The translations under genes were made by a program, and so were the position numbers. Shown here piece after piece: positions 54,703 through 63,531 of a stretch of 64,000 bases of DNA; position 1 is the stretch's first letter; every line of letters begins with the position of its first letter. The stretch lies in NCBI RefSeq assembly GCF_045277565.1, contig NZ_CP123584.1:558001-622000 (forward strand), given 5' to 3'. Origin of the DNA: Aliisedimentitalea scapharcae. Its GTDB lineage: Bacteria > Pseudomonadota > Alphaproteobacteria > Rhodobacterales > Rhodobacteraceae. The notes under the pieces were generated by a model that saw nothing but the letters and a program-made list of their open reading frames with translations, was not told the origin of the DNA and did no database searches.

Positions 54703-56382
54703 TTAGAGAATGCCAGGCAGGTTCAGGCCGCATTCGCGGGCATGATCTTTGGCGATATCATACCCTGCATCTGCATGGCGCATCACACCAGTTGCAGGGT
54801 CGTTCCACAGCACACGACCGATACGGCGATCAGCATCTTCGGTGCCGTCACAACAGATCACCACGCCCGAGTGCTGAGAGAAGCCCATGCCAACACCACC
54901 ACCATGGTGTAGCGAAACCCAGGTCGCGCCGGATGCGGTGTTCAGCAGCGCGTTCAGCAGCGGCCAATCCGACACCGCGTCCGAGCCGTCCATCATCGAT
55001 TCTGTCTCACGGTTGGGTGAGGCAACAGAACCCGAATCCAGATGGTCACGGCCGATGACAACCGGGGCCGAGAGTTCGCCAGTGCGGACCATCTCATTGA
55101 ACGCCAGACCCGCTTTGTGACGATCACCCAGGCCGATCCAACAGATCCGCGCCGGCAGGCCCTGGAACGCGATGCGTTCCTGCGCCATGTCCAACCAACG
55201 ATGCAGGTCAGCGTTGTCAGGGAACAGTTCTTTCATTTTGGCGTCGGTCTTGCGGATATCTTCGGGATCACCCGACAGAGCACACCAGCGGAACGGGCCA
55301 ATGCCCTTGCAGAACAGCGGACGGATATAGGCGGGGACAAAGCCGGGGAAATCGAACGCGTTTTCCAAACCTTCTTCCAGCGCCATCTGCCGGATGTTGT
55401 TGCCATAATCCACGGTTGGAATGCCCATCGCGTGGAATTCGCACATTGCCGCAACCTGCACCTTCATTGATGCTCGGGCAGCTTTTTCCACTGCTTTAGG
55501 GTCTTTTTCGCGCATGTCCTTCCACTGGGCCATGGTCCAGTTCTGCGGCAGGTAGCCGTTGACCGGGTCGTGGGCCGATGTCTGGTCGGTGACGATATCG
55601 GGTTTTGTGCCGCCCGCCTTGGCGCGTTCCACCAGTTCGGCAAACACATCCGCGGCATTGCCCAGCAGACCCACGGATTTGGCTTCGCCAGCAGCGGTCC
55701 AACGCTCGATCATCTCCAACGCTTCGTCCAGGGTTTCGGCCTTTTCGTCCAGATATTTGGTGCGCAGGCGGAAATCGATGCTGTCAGGGTTGCATTCCAC
55801 GGCCAGACAACAGGCCCCGGCAAATACAGCTGCCAAAGGTTGCGCTCCGCCCATGCCGCCAAGACCACCGGTCAGGATCCATTTGCCGGTCAGATCGCCG
55901 TCAAAATGCTGACGCCCGGCCTCGGCAAAGGTCTCATAGGTGCCCTGAACGATGCCTTGGGTGCCAATGTAGATCCAGGACCCGGCGGTCATCTGGCCGT
56001 ACATCATCAGGCCTTTTTTATCGAGCTCGTTAAAGTGGTCCCAGTTGGCCCAATGCGGCACCAGATTGGAGTTGGCGATCAGAACGCGCGGCGCGTCCTT
56101 GTGGGTCTGGAACACTCCAACCGGTTTGCCCGATTGCACCAACAGGGTCTTGTCTTCTTCAAGGCCCTTCAGGGTTTCGACGATCAGGTCGAAATCTTTC
56201 CAGGTGCGGGCGGCGCGGCCGATGCCGCCATAAACCACCAATTCATGCGGGTTTTCGGCTACATCCGGGTGGAGGTTGTTCATCAGCATCCGCATTGGCG
56301 CTTCGGTCAGCCAGGATTTGGCCGTGATCTCGGTGCCGGTGGGGGGGAAAACGTCGCGGGTGTTCTTACGGGGATCGCTCAT
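54703..56382 (-). CDS. hutU: Urocanate hydratase
   Basis: Second step of histidine breakdown, giving imidazolonepropionate with NAD as an electrophilic cofactor. The 559-residue protein matches the family length. It includes YGGIGRAARTW, the GTQGIVQGTYETF segment, TGGLGGMGGAQPLA (NAD binding), RICWIGLGDR with the conserved cysteine, and HHGGGVGMGFSQHSG. It is the last gene of the minus-strand hutI-hutH-hutG-hutU operon, overlapping hutG by 4 nt. Confidence 0.97.
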   Translation of the reverse strand: MSDPRKNTRDVFPPTGTEITAKSWLTEAPMRMLMNNLHPDVAENPHELVVYGGIGRAARTWKDFDLIVETLKGLEEDKTLLVQSGKPVGVFQTHKDAPRVLIANSNLVPHWANWDHFNELDKKGLMMYGQMTAGSWIYIGTQGIVQGTYETFAEAGRQHFDGDLTGKWILTGGLGGMGGAQPLAAVFAGACCLAVECNPDSIDFRLRTKYLDEKAETLDEALEMIERWTAAGEAKSVGLLGNAADVFAELVERAKAGGTKPDIVTDQTSAHDPVNGYLPQNWTMAQWKDMREKDPKAVEKAARASMKVQVAAMCEFHAMGIPTVDYGNNIRQMALEEGLENAFDFPGFVPAYIRPLFCKGIGPFRWCALSGDPEDIRKTDAKMKELFPDNADLHRWLDMAQERIAFQGLPARICWIGLGDRHKAGLAFNEMVRTGELSAPVVIGRDHLDSGSVASPNRETESMMDGSDAVSDWPLLNALLNTASGATWVSLHHGGGVGMGFSQHSGVVICCDGTEDADRRIGRVLWNDPATGVMRHADAGYDIAKDHARECGLNLPGIL

Positions 56383-57161
56383 GCGGGTCTCCAGTTCTGC
56401 AGGTCGGTGAGAATATCGGTGAGATGTGTGCGCAACCGGGTCGCGCGGTCAGCTTCATAGCTCCAGGGGGGGCTTTCCTGGCAATAGGTGGCCTGGGCCA
56501 ATTCCATCTGGATGGCGTGCAGCCCTTCGGCAGGGCGGCCATAGTGACGAGTGGTCCAGCCGCCTTTGAACCGACCGTTGAGGATGTCGGTGTACCCATC
56601 GGCGGCGGCACATCGGGCCACGGTCATGGCCTCGATCGCAGGATCACAGGTGGTGCCCAGATTGGTCCCGACATTGAAATCCGGCAGACGCCCGTCAAAC
56701 AGAAACGGGATGTCGCCGCGGATCGAATGGCAATCATAGAGAATGGCAAACCCGTGGATTTCCTTGACCCGTTCCATCTCGGCCTCCAACGCGGCATGAT
56801 AGGGCGCATGAAACGCCTCGCGGCGGCGGATGATCTCTGCCTCATCCGGTTCGCAACCCTCGCGCCAGATCGGGTTCCCGTCGAAATCGGTTATCGGCAC
56901 CAAAGTGGTGGTGTTCTGGCCGGGGTACAGGCTGACCCCAGCTGGGTCGCGGTTCACGTCAATCACATAACGGTGGATCGGCGTGCGTACCGTTGTGACG
57001 TTTTCCACCACCCCGTCATAGAGATCTTGGATGTGCCAATCAGTATCAGCCAACCCCTGTCCGGTCTCGTTCAGATTACCCCAGATGTCGTCGGGCACAT
57101 CGGTCCCGGTGTGGGGCAGCCCCAACACCAGCGGAGATGTGCCTTGGGTGATTTCGATCAT
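56379..57161 (-). CDS. hutG: N-formylglutamate deformylase
   Basis: The 260-residue zinc amidohydrolase that releases formate from N-formylglutamate, the last step of pathway II. LPHTGTDVPDDIWG near residue 15 and LYDCHSIRGDIPFLF hold metal and substrate residues. It overlaps hutH and hutU by 4 nt each. Confidence 0.94.
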   Translation of the reverse strand: MIEITQGTSPLVLGLPHTGTDVPDDIWGNLNETGQGLADTDWHIQDLYDGVVENVTTVRTPIHRYVIDVNRDPAGVSLYPGQNTTTLVPITDFDGNPIWREGCEPDEAEIIRRREAFHAPYHAALEAEMERVKEIHGFAILYDCHSIRGDIPFLFDGRLPDFNVGTNLGTTCDPAIEAMTVARCAAADGYTDILNGRFKGGWTTRHYGRPAEGLHAIQMELAQATYCQESPPWSYEADRATRLRTHLTDILTDLQNWRPA

Positions 57162-58681
57162 GCGGCCACCTCGATACCAGCAGCGGCCGCGATTTCGCCC
57201 GCGCGCACCATGGCGGATGCGGCTTCGATATCTGGTGCGAGATAGCGATCATCTTCCAGCGACGGCACATTGGCGCGCAGCGCGTTGATAACGTCCTGCA
57301 ATCGGGTGGAGGTGGCCAGCGGGCTGCGGGCTTCAACACCCTGCGCGGCGCACAGCAGTTCGACCCCCAGGATGACCGACAGGTTGGTGTTCATCCGGCC
57401 CAGACGCAGCGCACCATGGGCGGCCATCGACACGTGGTCCTCCTGGTTGGCGGAGGTCGGAGTAGAGTCTGTTACGCAAGGATTGGCGAGATGCTTGTTC
57501 TCGCTCATCAGCGCGGCGGTGGTCACCTCGGCGATCATAAAGCCCGAGTTCAGACCCGGATTCGGGGTCAGGAACGGTGGCAGATCAAAGCTGAGCGTTG
57601 GGTCGACCATCAGCGCAACGCGGCGCTGGGCGATGGCACCAATTTCAGCCACGGCCAACGCGATCTGATCAGCGGCAAAGCCGACATATTCGGCGTGGAA
57701 GTTGCCGCCCGATACGATGCGCCCTTCGTTCACCAGAACCAGCGGATTGTCGGTGACGGCGTTGGCTTCGATCTCCAGCGTTTTGGCGGCCATGCGCAGC
57801 ACGTCCAGTGCGGCACCGACAACCTGTGGCTGGCAGCGGATACAATAGGGATCCTGGACACGAGTGTCGTCTTCGCGATGGCTTTCGCGGATTTCCGACC
57901 CCTCCATGATGGCGCGCATTTCGCGGGCGACATCGATCTGTCCCGCGTGACCGCGCAGCGTATGGATGTCCGCCACCAGAGGTGCAGTCGACCCCATGAT
58001 CGCGTCCGTGGTCAACGAGGCAATCACCATGGACGCTTCGGCCAGCCGCCAGCCATCAAATAGCCCGGCCAAGGCACAGGCGGTTGAAAACTGCGTTCCA
58101 TTGATCAGCCCCAGACCTTCTTTGGGGCCCAGAACGATCGGCTGCAACCCGGCCTTTTCCAATGCCTCCGCGCTGGGCATGCGGGCACCTTCAAATGTGG
58201 CTTCGCCAGCGCCGATCATTGCGGCTGCCATATGGGCCAAGGGGGCCAGATCACCCGAAGCCCCAACAGACCCCTGAGAGGGAACCACAGGGAGAACTCC
58301 GTGCTCCAGCATGTTTTCGATCTGTTCGATCACCAACCAACGCACACCAGAAGCGCCCCGGCCCATCGACAACAGCTTCAGCGTCATCATCAGGCGGACT
58401 TTGTCTTCGGGCAGCGGATCGCCGACACCGCAGCAATGCGACAGGATCAGGTTGCGTTGCAGGGTCTCGGTGTCTTCTGGGGCAATCTTGGTGCTGGCCA
58501 GCTTACCGAACCCTGTGTTGATGCCATAGACGGCTTCGCTGCCGGCGGCGGCGTCTGCCACCATCTGGGCGGCGGCTTCGACGGCGGGTCGGGCCGCGCG
58601 ATGCAACCGCGCCGGTGTTAGGTTGCGGTAGATCTCTTGCAGCGTGACGAGCGTGACTTCGCCGGGCGTCATTGAAATCAT
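57158..58681 (-). CDS. hutH: Histidine ammonia-lyase
   Basis: Deaminates histidine to urocanate. The 507-residue protein carries the MIO-forming Ala-Ser-Gly in GSVGASGDLAPLAHMA, the YGINTGFG substrate loop and QDPYCIRCQPQVVGA. The start overlaps the hutI stop (ATGA). Confidence 0.97.
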   Translation of the reverse strand: MISMTPGEVTLVTLQEIYRNLTPARLHRAARPAVEAAAQMVADAAAGSEAVYGINTGFGKLASTKIAPEDTETLQRNLILSHCCGVGDPLPEDKVRLMMTLKLLSMGRGASGVRWLVIEQIENMLEHGVLPVVPSQGSVGASGDLAPLAHMAAAMIGAGEATFEGARMPSAEALEKAGLQPIVLGPKEGLGLINGTQFSTACALAGLFDGWRLAEASMVIASLTTDAIMGSTAPLVADIHTLRGHAGQIDVAREMRAIMEGSEIRESHREDDTRVQDPYCIRCQPQVVGAALDVLRMAAKTLEIEANAVTDNPLVLVNEGRIVSGGNFHAEYVGFAADQIALAVAEIGAIAQRRVALMVDPTLSFDLPPFLTPNPGLNSGFMIAEVTTAALMSENKHLANPCVTDSTPTSANQEDHVSMAAHGALRLGRMNTNLSVILGVELLCAAQGVEARSPLATSTRLQDVINALRANVPSLEDDRYLAPDIEAASAMVRAGEIAAAAGIEVAA

Positions 58682-59916
58682 GATGTACCTTCTTGCGTCT
58701 GAGCGTAAATGCGTGAGTGGAGCGGGTTGAACCCGATGCGATAAGAGAGCTCTCCGGGGGTTTCGACGTCCCAGATCGCCAGATCGGCCACCATGCCGGG
58801 GGCGATCTGGCCACGATCCTTCAGACCCAGCGCCTTGGCGGCGTTGCGAGTGACACCAGCCAGTGCCTCTTCGGGGGTCATGCGGAACAGGGTGCAGCCC
58901 ATGTTCATGGTCAGCAGCAGCGAGGTCAGAGGCGATGATCCGGGGTTGCAGTCTGTGGCCAGCGCCATCGGCACGCCGCGATTGCGGAATGATCCGATGG
59001 GGGGCACCTGTGTTTCGCGAATGGTGTAGAACGCCCCGGGCAGGATGACCGCGACCGATCCGCTGTCGGCCATCGCCCTGGCGTCGTCGTCATTGGCATA
59101 TTCCACGTGGTCAACCGACAGCGCCCCATAGCGGGCCGCCAATTGGGTCCCCCCCAGATGGCTCAGCTGTTCGGCGTGCAATTTGACCGGCAGGTTCAGT
59201 TCCGCCGCGACCTGGAACACCCGTTCGATCTGATCGGGTTGAAAGGCGATGCCTTCGCAGAATCCGTCGACGGCGTCTACCAGCGCTTCGGCATGGGCGG
59301 CGCGCAGGGTCGGGATACAGACCTCGTCGATATAGTGGTCATCGCGATCCTTGTATTCGGCCGGTGTTGCATGGGCTCCCAGAAACGTGGTCCTGATCGT
59401 CACTGGGCGCAGTGTTGCCAGCGTGCGGGCAGCGCGCAGCATGTTCAATTCGGTTTCGCGATCCAGCCCATAGCCGGACTTGACTTCGACCACGGTTGCA
59501 CCTTCGGCGATCAACGCGTCCAGACGGGGCAGGGCATTTGCGATCAGGGTCTCGATCGACGCTGCGCGGGTCGCCGTCACGGTGGACACGATGCCGCCAC
59601 CAGCCCGGGCAACTTCCTCATAGCTGGCACCATTCAGGCGCATTTCGAATTCCAATGCCCGATGGCCACCAAAGACAATATGCGTGTGGCAGTCGATCAG
59701 GCCGGGTGTCATCAGACGTCCCGCCATATCCCGAGCGGTCAGGCCAGCGTAGGATGCAGGCAAGTCTCCTGTATCTCCGACCCATTCGATCACGCCATTT
59801 CGAACCGCAACCGCGCCGTCTTTGATCAGCCCATAAGGCGTTTCACCGGTGTTCATTGTCGCGATGCGCGCCCCGGTCAGAACAAAATCCCTTGTCACCG
59901 AATCCGATCCCTTCAT
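58678..59916 (-). CDS. hutI: Imidazolonepropionase
   Basis: Opens imidazolonepropionate to N-formimidoylglutamate. The 412-residue amidohydrolase has PGLIDCHTHIVFGGHR (metal His pair), VEVKSGYGLD and HAEQLSHLGG. First gene of the minus-strand hut operon. A HutC-type palindrome lies 37 nt upstream of its start. Confidence 0.96.
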   Translation of the reverse strand: MKGSDSVTRDFVLTGARIATMNTGETPYGLIKDGAVAVRNGVIEWVGDTGDLPASYAGLTARDMAGRLMTPGLIDCHTHIVFGGHRALEFEMRLNGASYEEVARAGGGIVSTVTATRAASIETLIANALPRLDALIAEGATVVEVKSGYGLDRETELNMLRAARTLATLRPVTIRTTFLGAHATPAEYKDRDDHYIDEVCIPTLRAAHAEALVDAVDGFCEGIAFQPDQIERVFQVAAELNLPVKLHAEQLSHLGGTQLAARYGALSVDHVEYANDDDARAMADSGSVAVILPGAFYTIRETQVPPIGSFRNRGVPMALATDCNPGSSPLTSLLLTMNMGCTLFRMTPEEALAGVTRNAAKALGLKDRGQIAPGMVADLAIWDVETPGELSYRIGFNPLHSRIYAQTQEGTS

Positions 59917-59952
59917 TCTGCTTGCTGTATTTAAGGTATGCGTTTAAGATTA

Positions 59953-59968
59953 TTATGTCTAGACATAA
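59953..59968. promoter_or_regulatory. Likely HutC operator between hutI and hutF
   Basis: TTATGTCTAGACATAA is a perfect 16-bp palindrome in the 61-nt divergent gap. Its edge is 9 nt before the hutF ATG, so bound HutC would block hutF initiation and the hutI promoter together. Half-sites (G)ACATAA recur before hutC. Confidence 0.7.
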
Positions 59969-59977
59969 GAGGATCAC

Positions 59978-61345
59978 ATGCAGACGATTTTCGCGCAGCG
60001 CGCCAGAACCGATGCCGGATGGCAAAGAAATGTGCGGGTCAGTCATGAGAACGGCAAAATCACCGCGATAGAGACGGATGTGACACCCCAGCAGGGCGAC
60101 ATCATGGTGGATGTGTTGTTGCCTGCGCTGGCCAACCTGCATTCGCATTCGTTCCAACGGGCTATGGCCGGCATGACCGAGGTGCGCGCAGCCGGGCGCG
60201 ACAGCTTCTGGACCTGGCGCACCTTGATGTATCAATTCATGCAGAATGTGACGCCCGAACAATACCAGGCCATCGCTGCGCTGGTGTTCATGGAGATGCA
60301 GGAAGCTGGCTATGCATCGGTTGGTGAGTTTCATTATGTGCACCATCAGAATGGCGGGGGACGTTTCGATCAGGTCAGCGAGTTGAGCCAGCGGGTATTT
60401 TCTGCGGCGGATCAAACCGGGATCGGGCTGACCCATTTGCCGGTTCTCTATTCCTATGGTGGCGCTGGGCGTGCTGATCTGAGCGGTGGTCAGATGCGGT
60501 TTGGCAATTCGGTTGCCCAATTCGCCGACCTGGTGGGCGAAGCTCGGGCCGTGGCTGAGGCGACGCTGCCCGCAGATACCCGTGTCGGCATCGCGCCACA
60601 TTCGCTGCGGGCCACGTGCCCCGAAGATTTGGCCGAGGTTCTTCCAGTTGCCGCTGGAAACCCGATCCACATCCACATCTCCGAGCAACCCAAGGAAGTC
60701 GAGGATATCCAATCCTGGCTTGGCGCGCGCCCTGTCGAATGGCTGTTGGAGAACGCTCCGGTCGACAGCAATTGGTGTTTGATTCATGCCACGCATATGA
60801 CCGACTCGGAAACCCGTGACATGGCCCGGTCGGGCGCGGTGGCCGGCCTGTGCCCGATCACCGAGGCCAATCTGGGCGACGGTCCGTTCAACGGCCCTGC
60901 CTACTTGGAAGAGGGGGGCGCATTTGGGCTCGGCTCGGATTCAAACGTTTGCATTTCCTTGACCGAGGAACTAAGGATGCTCGAATACTCCCAGCGTTTG
61001 CGCGACATTAGCCGCAATGTCATGATCCCGGGCGAAGGGTCGGTGGGCGAAGTCCTTTACATGGGGTCAGCCGCCGGAGGTGCCACCGCCGTAGGGCGCA
61101 GCAGCGGTGCCATTGCTGTGGGCAAATTTGCAGATCTGGTGGCAATTGACAGTGCCGATCCGGCCTTGGTTGCGCTGCGGGATGATCAGCTTTTGGATGG
61201 CCTGTGTTTTGCTGCCAAGGATCGGGTTGTCACCGATCTGTGGTCTGCTGGCCGTCATCAAGTCCAGAACGGTCAACATGTCGCTCGTGCGGAAATCACT
61301 GCCAACTACGGTGTCGCAATCAAATCCCTTCTGGCGTCGATCTAA
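59978..61345 (+). CDS. hutF: Formimidoylglutamate deiminase
   Basis: Converts N-formimidoylglutamate to N-formylglutamate plus ammonia, the step that pairs with HutG. The 455-residue amidohydrolase has LPALANLHSHSFQRAMAG (metal His-x-His), HIHISEQPKEVEDI and LIHATHMTDSE, and FGLGSDSN with the catalytic aspartate. It converges on hutD with a 4-nt overlap of the coding ends. Confidence 0.95.
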   Translation: MQTIFAQRARTDAGWQRNVRVSHENGKITAIETDVTPQQGDIMVDVLLPALANLHSHSFQRAMAGMTEVRAAGRDSFWTWRTLMYQFMQNVTPEQYQAIAALVFMEMQEAGYASVGEFHYVHHQNGGGRFDQVSELSQRVFSAADQTGIGLTHLPVLYSYGGAGRADLSGGQMRFGNSVAQFADLVGEARAVAEATLPADTRVGIAPHSLRATCPEDLAEVLPVAAGNPIHIHISEQPKEVEDIQSWLGARPVEWLLENAPVDSNWCLIHATHMTDSETRDMARSGAVAGLCPITEANLGDGPFNGPAYLEEGGAFGLGSDSNVCISLTEELRMLEYSQRLRDISRNVMIPGEGSVGEVLYMGSAAGGATAVGRSSGAIAVGKFADLVAIDSADPALVALRDDQLLDGLCFAAKDRVVTDLWSAGRHQVQNGQHVARAEITANYGVAIKSLLASI

Positions 61346-61878
61346 ACAGATCGGGACTCCAAAGAGACAATCAGGCCGGACGCTCCCGGTTCGGCCTGAA
61401 TCTGTGTGGATCCTTCCAATCGGGCTCCCTGCCCATCTTGCAGGTCGGGTTGTCCGAAAATCCGAACCGCCCCCTGCATGACAAAAACAACATTTGTCCC
61501 CGAAAGATCCGATCGCCCAGTTTGCAGCACGTGGACGTCGCCCCGGATCTGATCCGCATCAAACATCAGGTTGAATGCTCTTGTGTCCGCCCCGACACGC
61601 TGGCTGTCCAACGCCAGATCACCTGAAAAGGACACAGGCTGATAGGGGCGCGCCAGTAGGCGGTGGTCCGAATTGAACAGGTCGATCCCGTCCCCGGACA
61701 CGATGGTCAGGATTCGCTGCAATCCGGGAAATGACGAAAATGGCCCGTCGGTCTGTATGTCCGCCAGGCTCAGACGCCAGGACAGCCCATTCGGTCCCTC
61801 CTGTGACATCAACATCCGGGTCATCCCGCCGCCATTTTTCCAGGGCACCGGCGGGCAGATTGCAATATCAAAGCGCAT
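61342..61878 (-). CDS. hutD: HutD family protein
   Basis: The 178-residue cupin-like protein. PPVPWKNGGGMTRML near the N-terminus and SLADIQTDGPFSSFPGLQR are family signatures. HutD is proposed to modulate histidine use by an unclear mechanism, possibly by binding formylglutamate. Confidence 0.9.
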   Translation of the reverse strand: MRFDIAICPPVPWKNGGGMTRMLMSQEGPNGLSWRLSLADIQTDGPFSSFPGLQRILTIVSGDGIDLFNSDHRLLARPYQPVSFSGDLALDSQRVGADTRAFNLMFDADQIRGDVHVLQTGRSDLSGTNVVFVMQGAVRIFGQPDLQDGQGARLEGSTQIQAEPGASGLIVSLESRSV

Positions 61879-61902
61879 CGGTTGCGTCTCCTTTGTGATC
61901 CG

Positions 61903-61942
61903 GACATAATCGCAGACATAATCACGATAACCAGAACATAAT
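61903..61942. promoter_or_regulatory. Three direct ACATAAT repeats between hutD and hutC
   Basis: ACATAAT occurs at 61904-61910, 61916-61922 and 61936-61942, each preceded by G or GA, so each equals the half-site of the hutI-hutF palindrome. The spacings are 12 and 20 bp. They probably allow HutC to control hutD and its own gene. Confidence 0.6.
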
Positions 61943-61964
61943 CCTTCCAGATATCGGAACCTAA

Positions 61965-62666
61965 GTGACCAATAGCCGAAAAACCAGCTTCCAGGACGTA
62001 CGCGACGAAGTGATCCGCCGAATTCAGGATCGCGAATGGCCTCAGGGCACCCTGTTGCCCACCGAATTCGAACTGGCGGAAGAATTCGGCTGTGCGCGTG
62101 CGACAGTCAACAGGGCCATGCGTGAATTGGCCGAACGCGGTATCGTCGATCGTAAACGCAAAAGCGGCACGCGGGTGGCTGTGGCACCGGTAAAACAGGC
62201 CGTGTTCGAAATTGCCGTTGTGCGCCACACCATTGAAGAAACCAACGCAACCTATCGATATGCTTTGGTACAGCGCACCCTGGCCACCGCTCCCGATTGG
62301 TTGGCGGCCCAGTTGAACCTGCCGGATCGCGCGCGCGCGTTACAGGTGAAATGTATGCATTATGCCGACAACCGACCGTTTCAATTCGAAAATCGTTGGA
62401 TCAATGTCGATGCGGTTCCTGATGTCCTCGAGGCAGATTTTGCATCCCTGGGACCAAATGAATGGCTGCTCGAGCGGGTGCCCTTTACCGATGCGGAGAT
62501 CGGTCTGACATCCGTCGCAGCGGACGCGTCATTGTCGGAGTTTCTGGCCATACCATTGGCCACACCCGTTTTGCAGCTTGACCGGACCACCTGGTTTCAA
62601 GGTCAGCCTGTCACTTATGTAAGAATGAGCTACCACCCCGGCTATCGGATGAGCACCCGTTACTGA
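61965..62666 (+). CDS. hutC: HutC-type GntR family repressor
   Basis: The 233-residue repressor of hut genes, relieved by urocanate in known systems. The N-terminal GntR winged helix (WPQGTLLPTEFELAEEFGCA, then RATVNRAMRELAERGIV) is followed by a UTRA ligand-binding domain ending in VTYVRMSYHPGYR. It begins at a GTG; no better ATG exists. Confidence 0.93.
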   Translation: MTNSRKTSFQDVRDEVIRRIQDREWPQGTLLPTEFELAEEFGCARATVNRAMRELAERGIVDRKRKSGTRVAVAPVKQAVFEIAVVRHTIEETNATYRYALVQRTLATAPDWLAAQLNLPDRARALQVKCMHYADNRPFQFENRWINVDAVPDVLEADFASLGPNEWLLERVPFTDAEIGLTSVAADASLSEFLAIPLATPVLQLDRTTWFQGQPVTYVRMSYHPGYRMSTRY

Positions 62667-62743
62667 TCTCTTTGAGAGTACGGTTTCGTTCTGATCAAAC
62701 CCACCTCGGGTGGAGGAGGAAACCCTATGGGATTGCAACGCGG

Positions 62744-62756
62744 GGGGCAGCGCCCC
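62744..62756. repeat. GGGGC-AGC-GCCCC hairpin element, copy 2
   Basis: The reverse complement of the element at 1434-1448, here between the convergent hutC and racemase-like genes, flanked by AAATC. It is a likely transcription end signal. Confidence 0.5.
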
Positions 62757-62765
62757 AAATCTTCC

Positions 62766-63509
62766 TCAGACTTGCAGCAACTTCCCAAACCCGATGCGCG
62801 GCTCTGAAACGCCAGACAGGCGCAACATATGCCAGCTCAATGCCAGATTGCTGGATATCACCGGGCACCCGATCCTCGCTTCGGCCTGTTCCAGAATGTT
62901 CAGGATCCTCAGGTTGGTGCAGGACACAAACACTGCATCACAAGACGCCTGGGCGGCCACGGTTTCGATCGCGCTCAGGACGGATGCTTCGGAGATCCGG
63001 GCCACGACACGGTCGTCGCTTTCTTCAAACGACCCGAAACCGGTGATCTCGATCCCTGCGTCTTCCAGCTTGGTCCGCATCCTGTTGGAGACTTCCGGGA
63101 TATAGGGTGTCACGAACCCCAGTCGCGTGACGTTCAGGGCCTGACAGGCGGCAATTGCGGCCCGCAGCGGATCAGTGACCTGAACGCCCGGGCGCGCTGT
63201 GCGCACAGCATCGCGTACCGCATCAGACCCGATCACCGTCGAAGCCGACGTGCAGCCATATCCGATCACGTCAAATTCCATCGGCTCTGGCAAGGCATTG
63301 GCAGCAGCAGGCAGATCCTGTTTCATCCGCATCAGCGTCTCGGGGTTGATCTCGGCGACCATCGGGATTCGTGTATGATAGATGGCCACGCCCGGCAGGC
63401 CGGCGACCCGGGCCAGCTCAGGCTCCAGGGATTCGTCGGTTTCCAAAACGATCAGCCCCATCTTGGCCCGGGTTCCGACCCCCGCGTCGGTTTCAAAATC
63501 CAGCTTCAT
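62766..63509 (-). CDS. Maleate isomerase / EutA-like Asp/Glu racemase superfamily protein
   Basis: The 247-residue enzyme of the Asp/Glu racemase fold. The two active-site cysteines are in IGYGCTSAS near residue 83 and FVSCTNLRI near residue 205. Sequence context (DAGVGTRAKMGLIVLETD at the N-terminus) resembles EutA of ectoine catabolism, arylmalonate decarboxylase and maleate isomerase. The reaction is therefore uncertain. The ATG at 63509 with GGGAGAG upstream is chosen over a longer frame to 63632 that overlaps the M24 gene. It is 22 nt after the M24 peptidase stop. Confidence 0.8.
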   Translation of the reverse strand: MKLDFETDAGVGTRAKMGLIVLETDESLEPELARVAGLPGVAIYHTRIPMVAEINPETLMRMKQDLPAAANALPEPMEFDVIGYGCTSASTVIGSDAVRDAVRTARPGVQVTDPLRAAIAACQALNVTRLGFVTPYIPEVSNRMRTKLEDAGIEITGFGSFEESDDRVVARISEASVLSAIETVAAQASCDAVFVSCTNLRILNILEQAEARIGCPVISSNLALSWHMLRLSGVSEPRIGFGKLLQV

Positions 63510-63531
63510 GACGCTCTCCCTGGTGTCCGGA

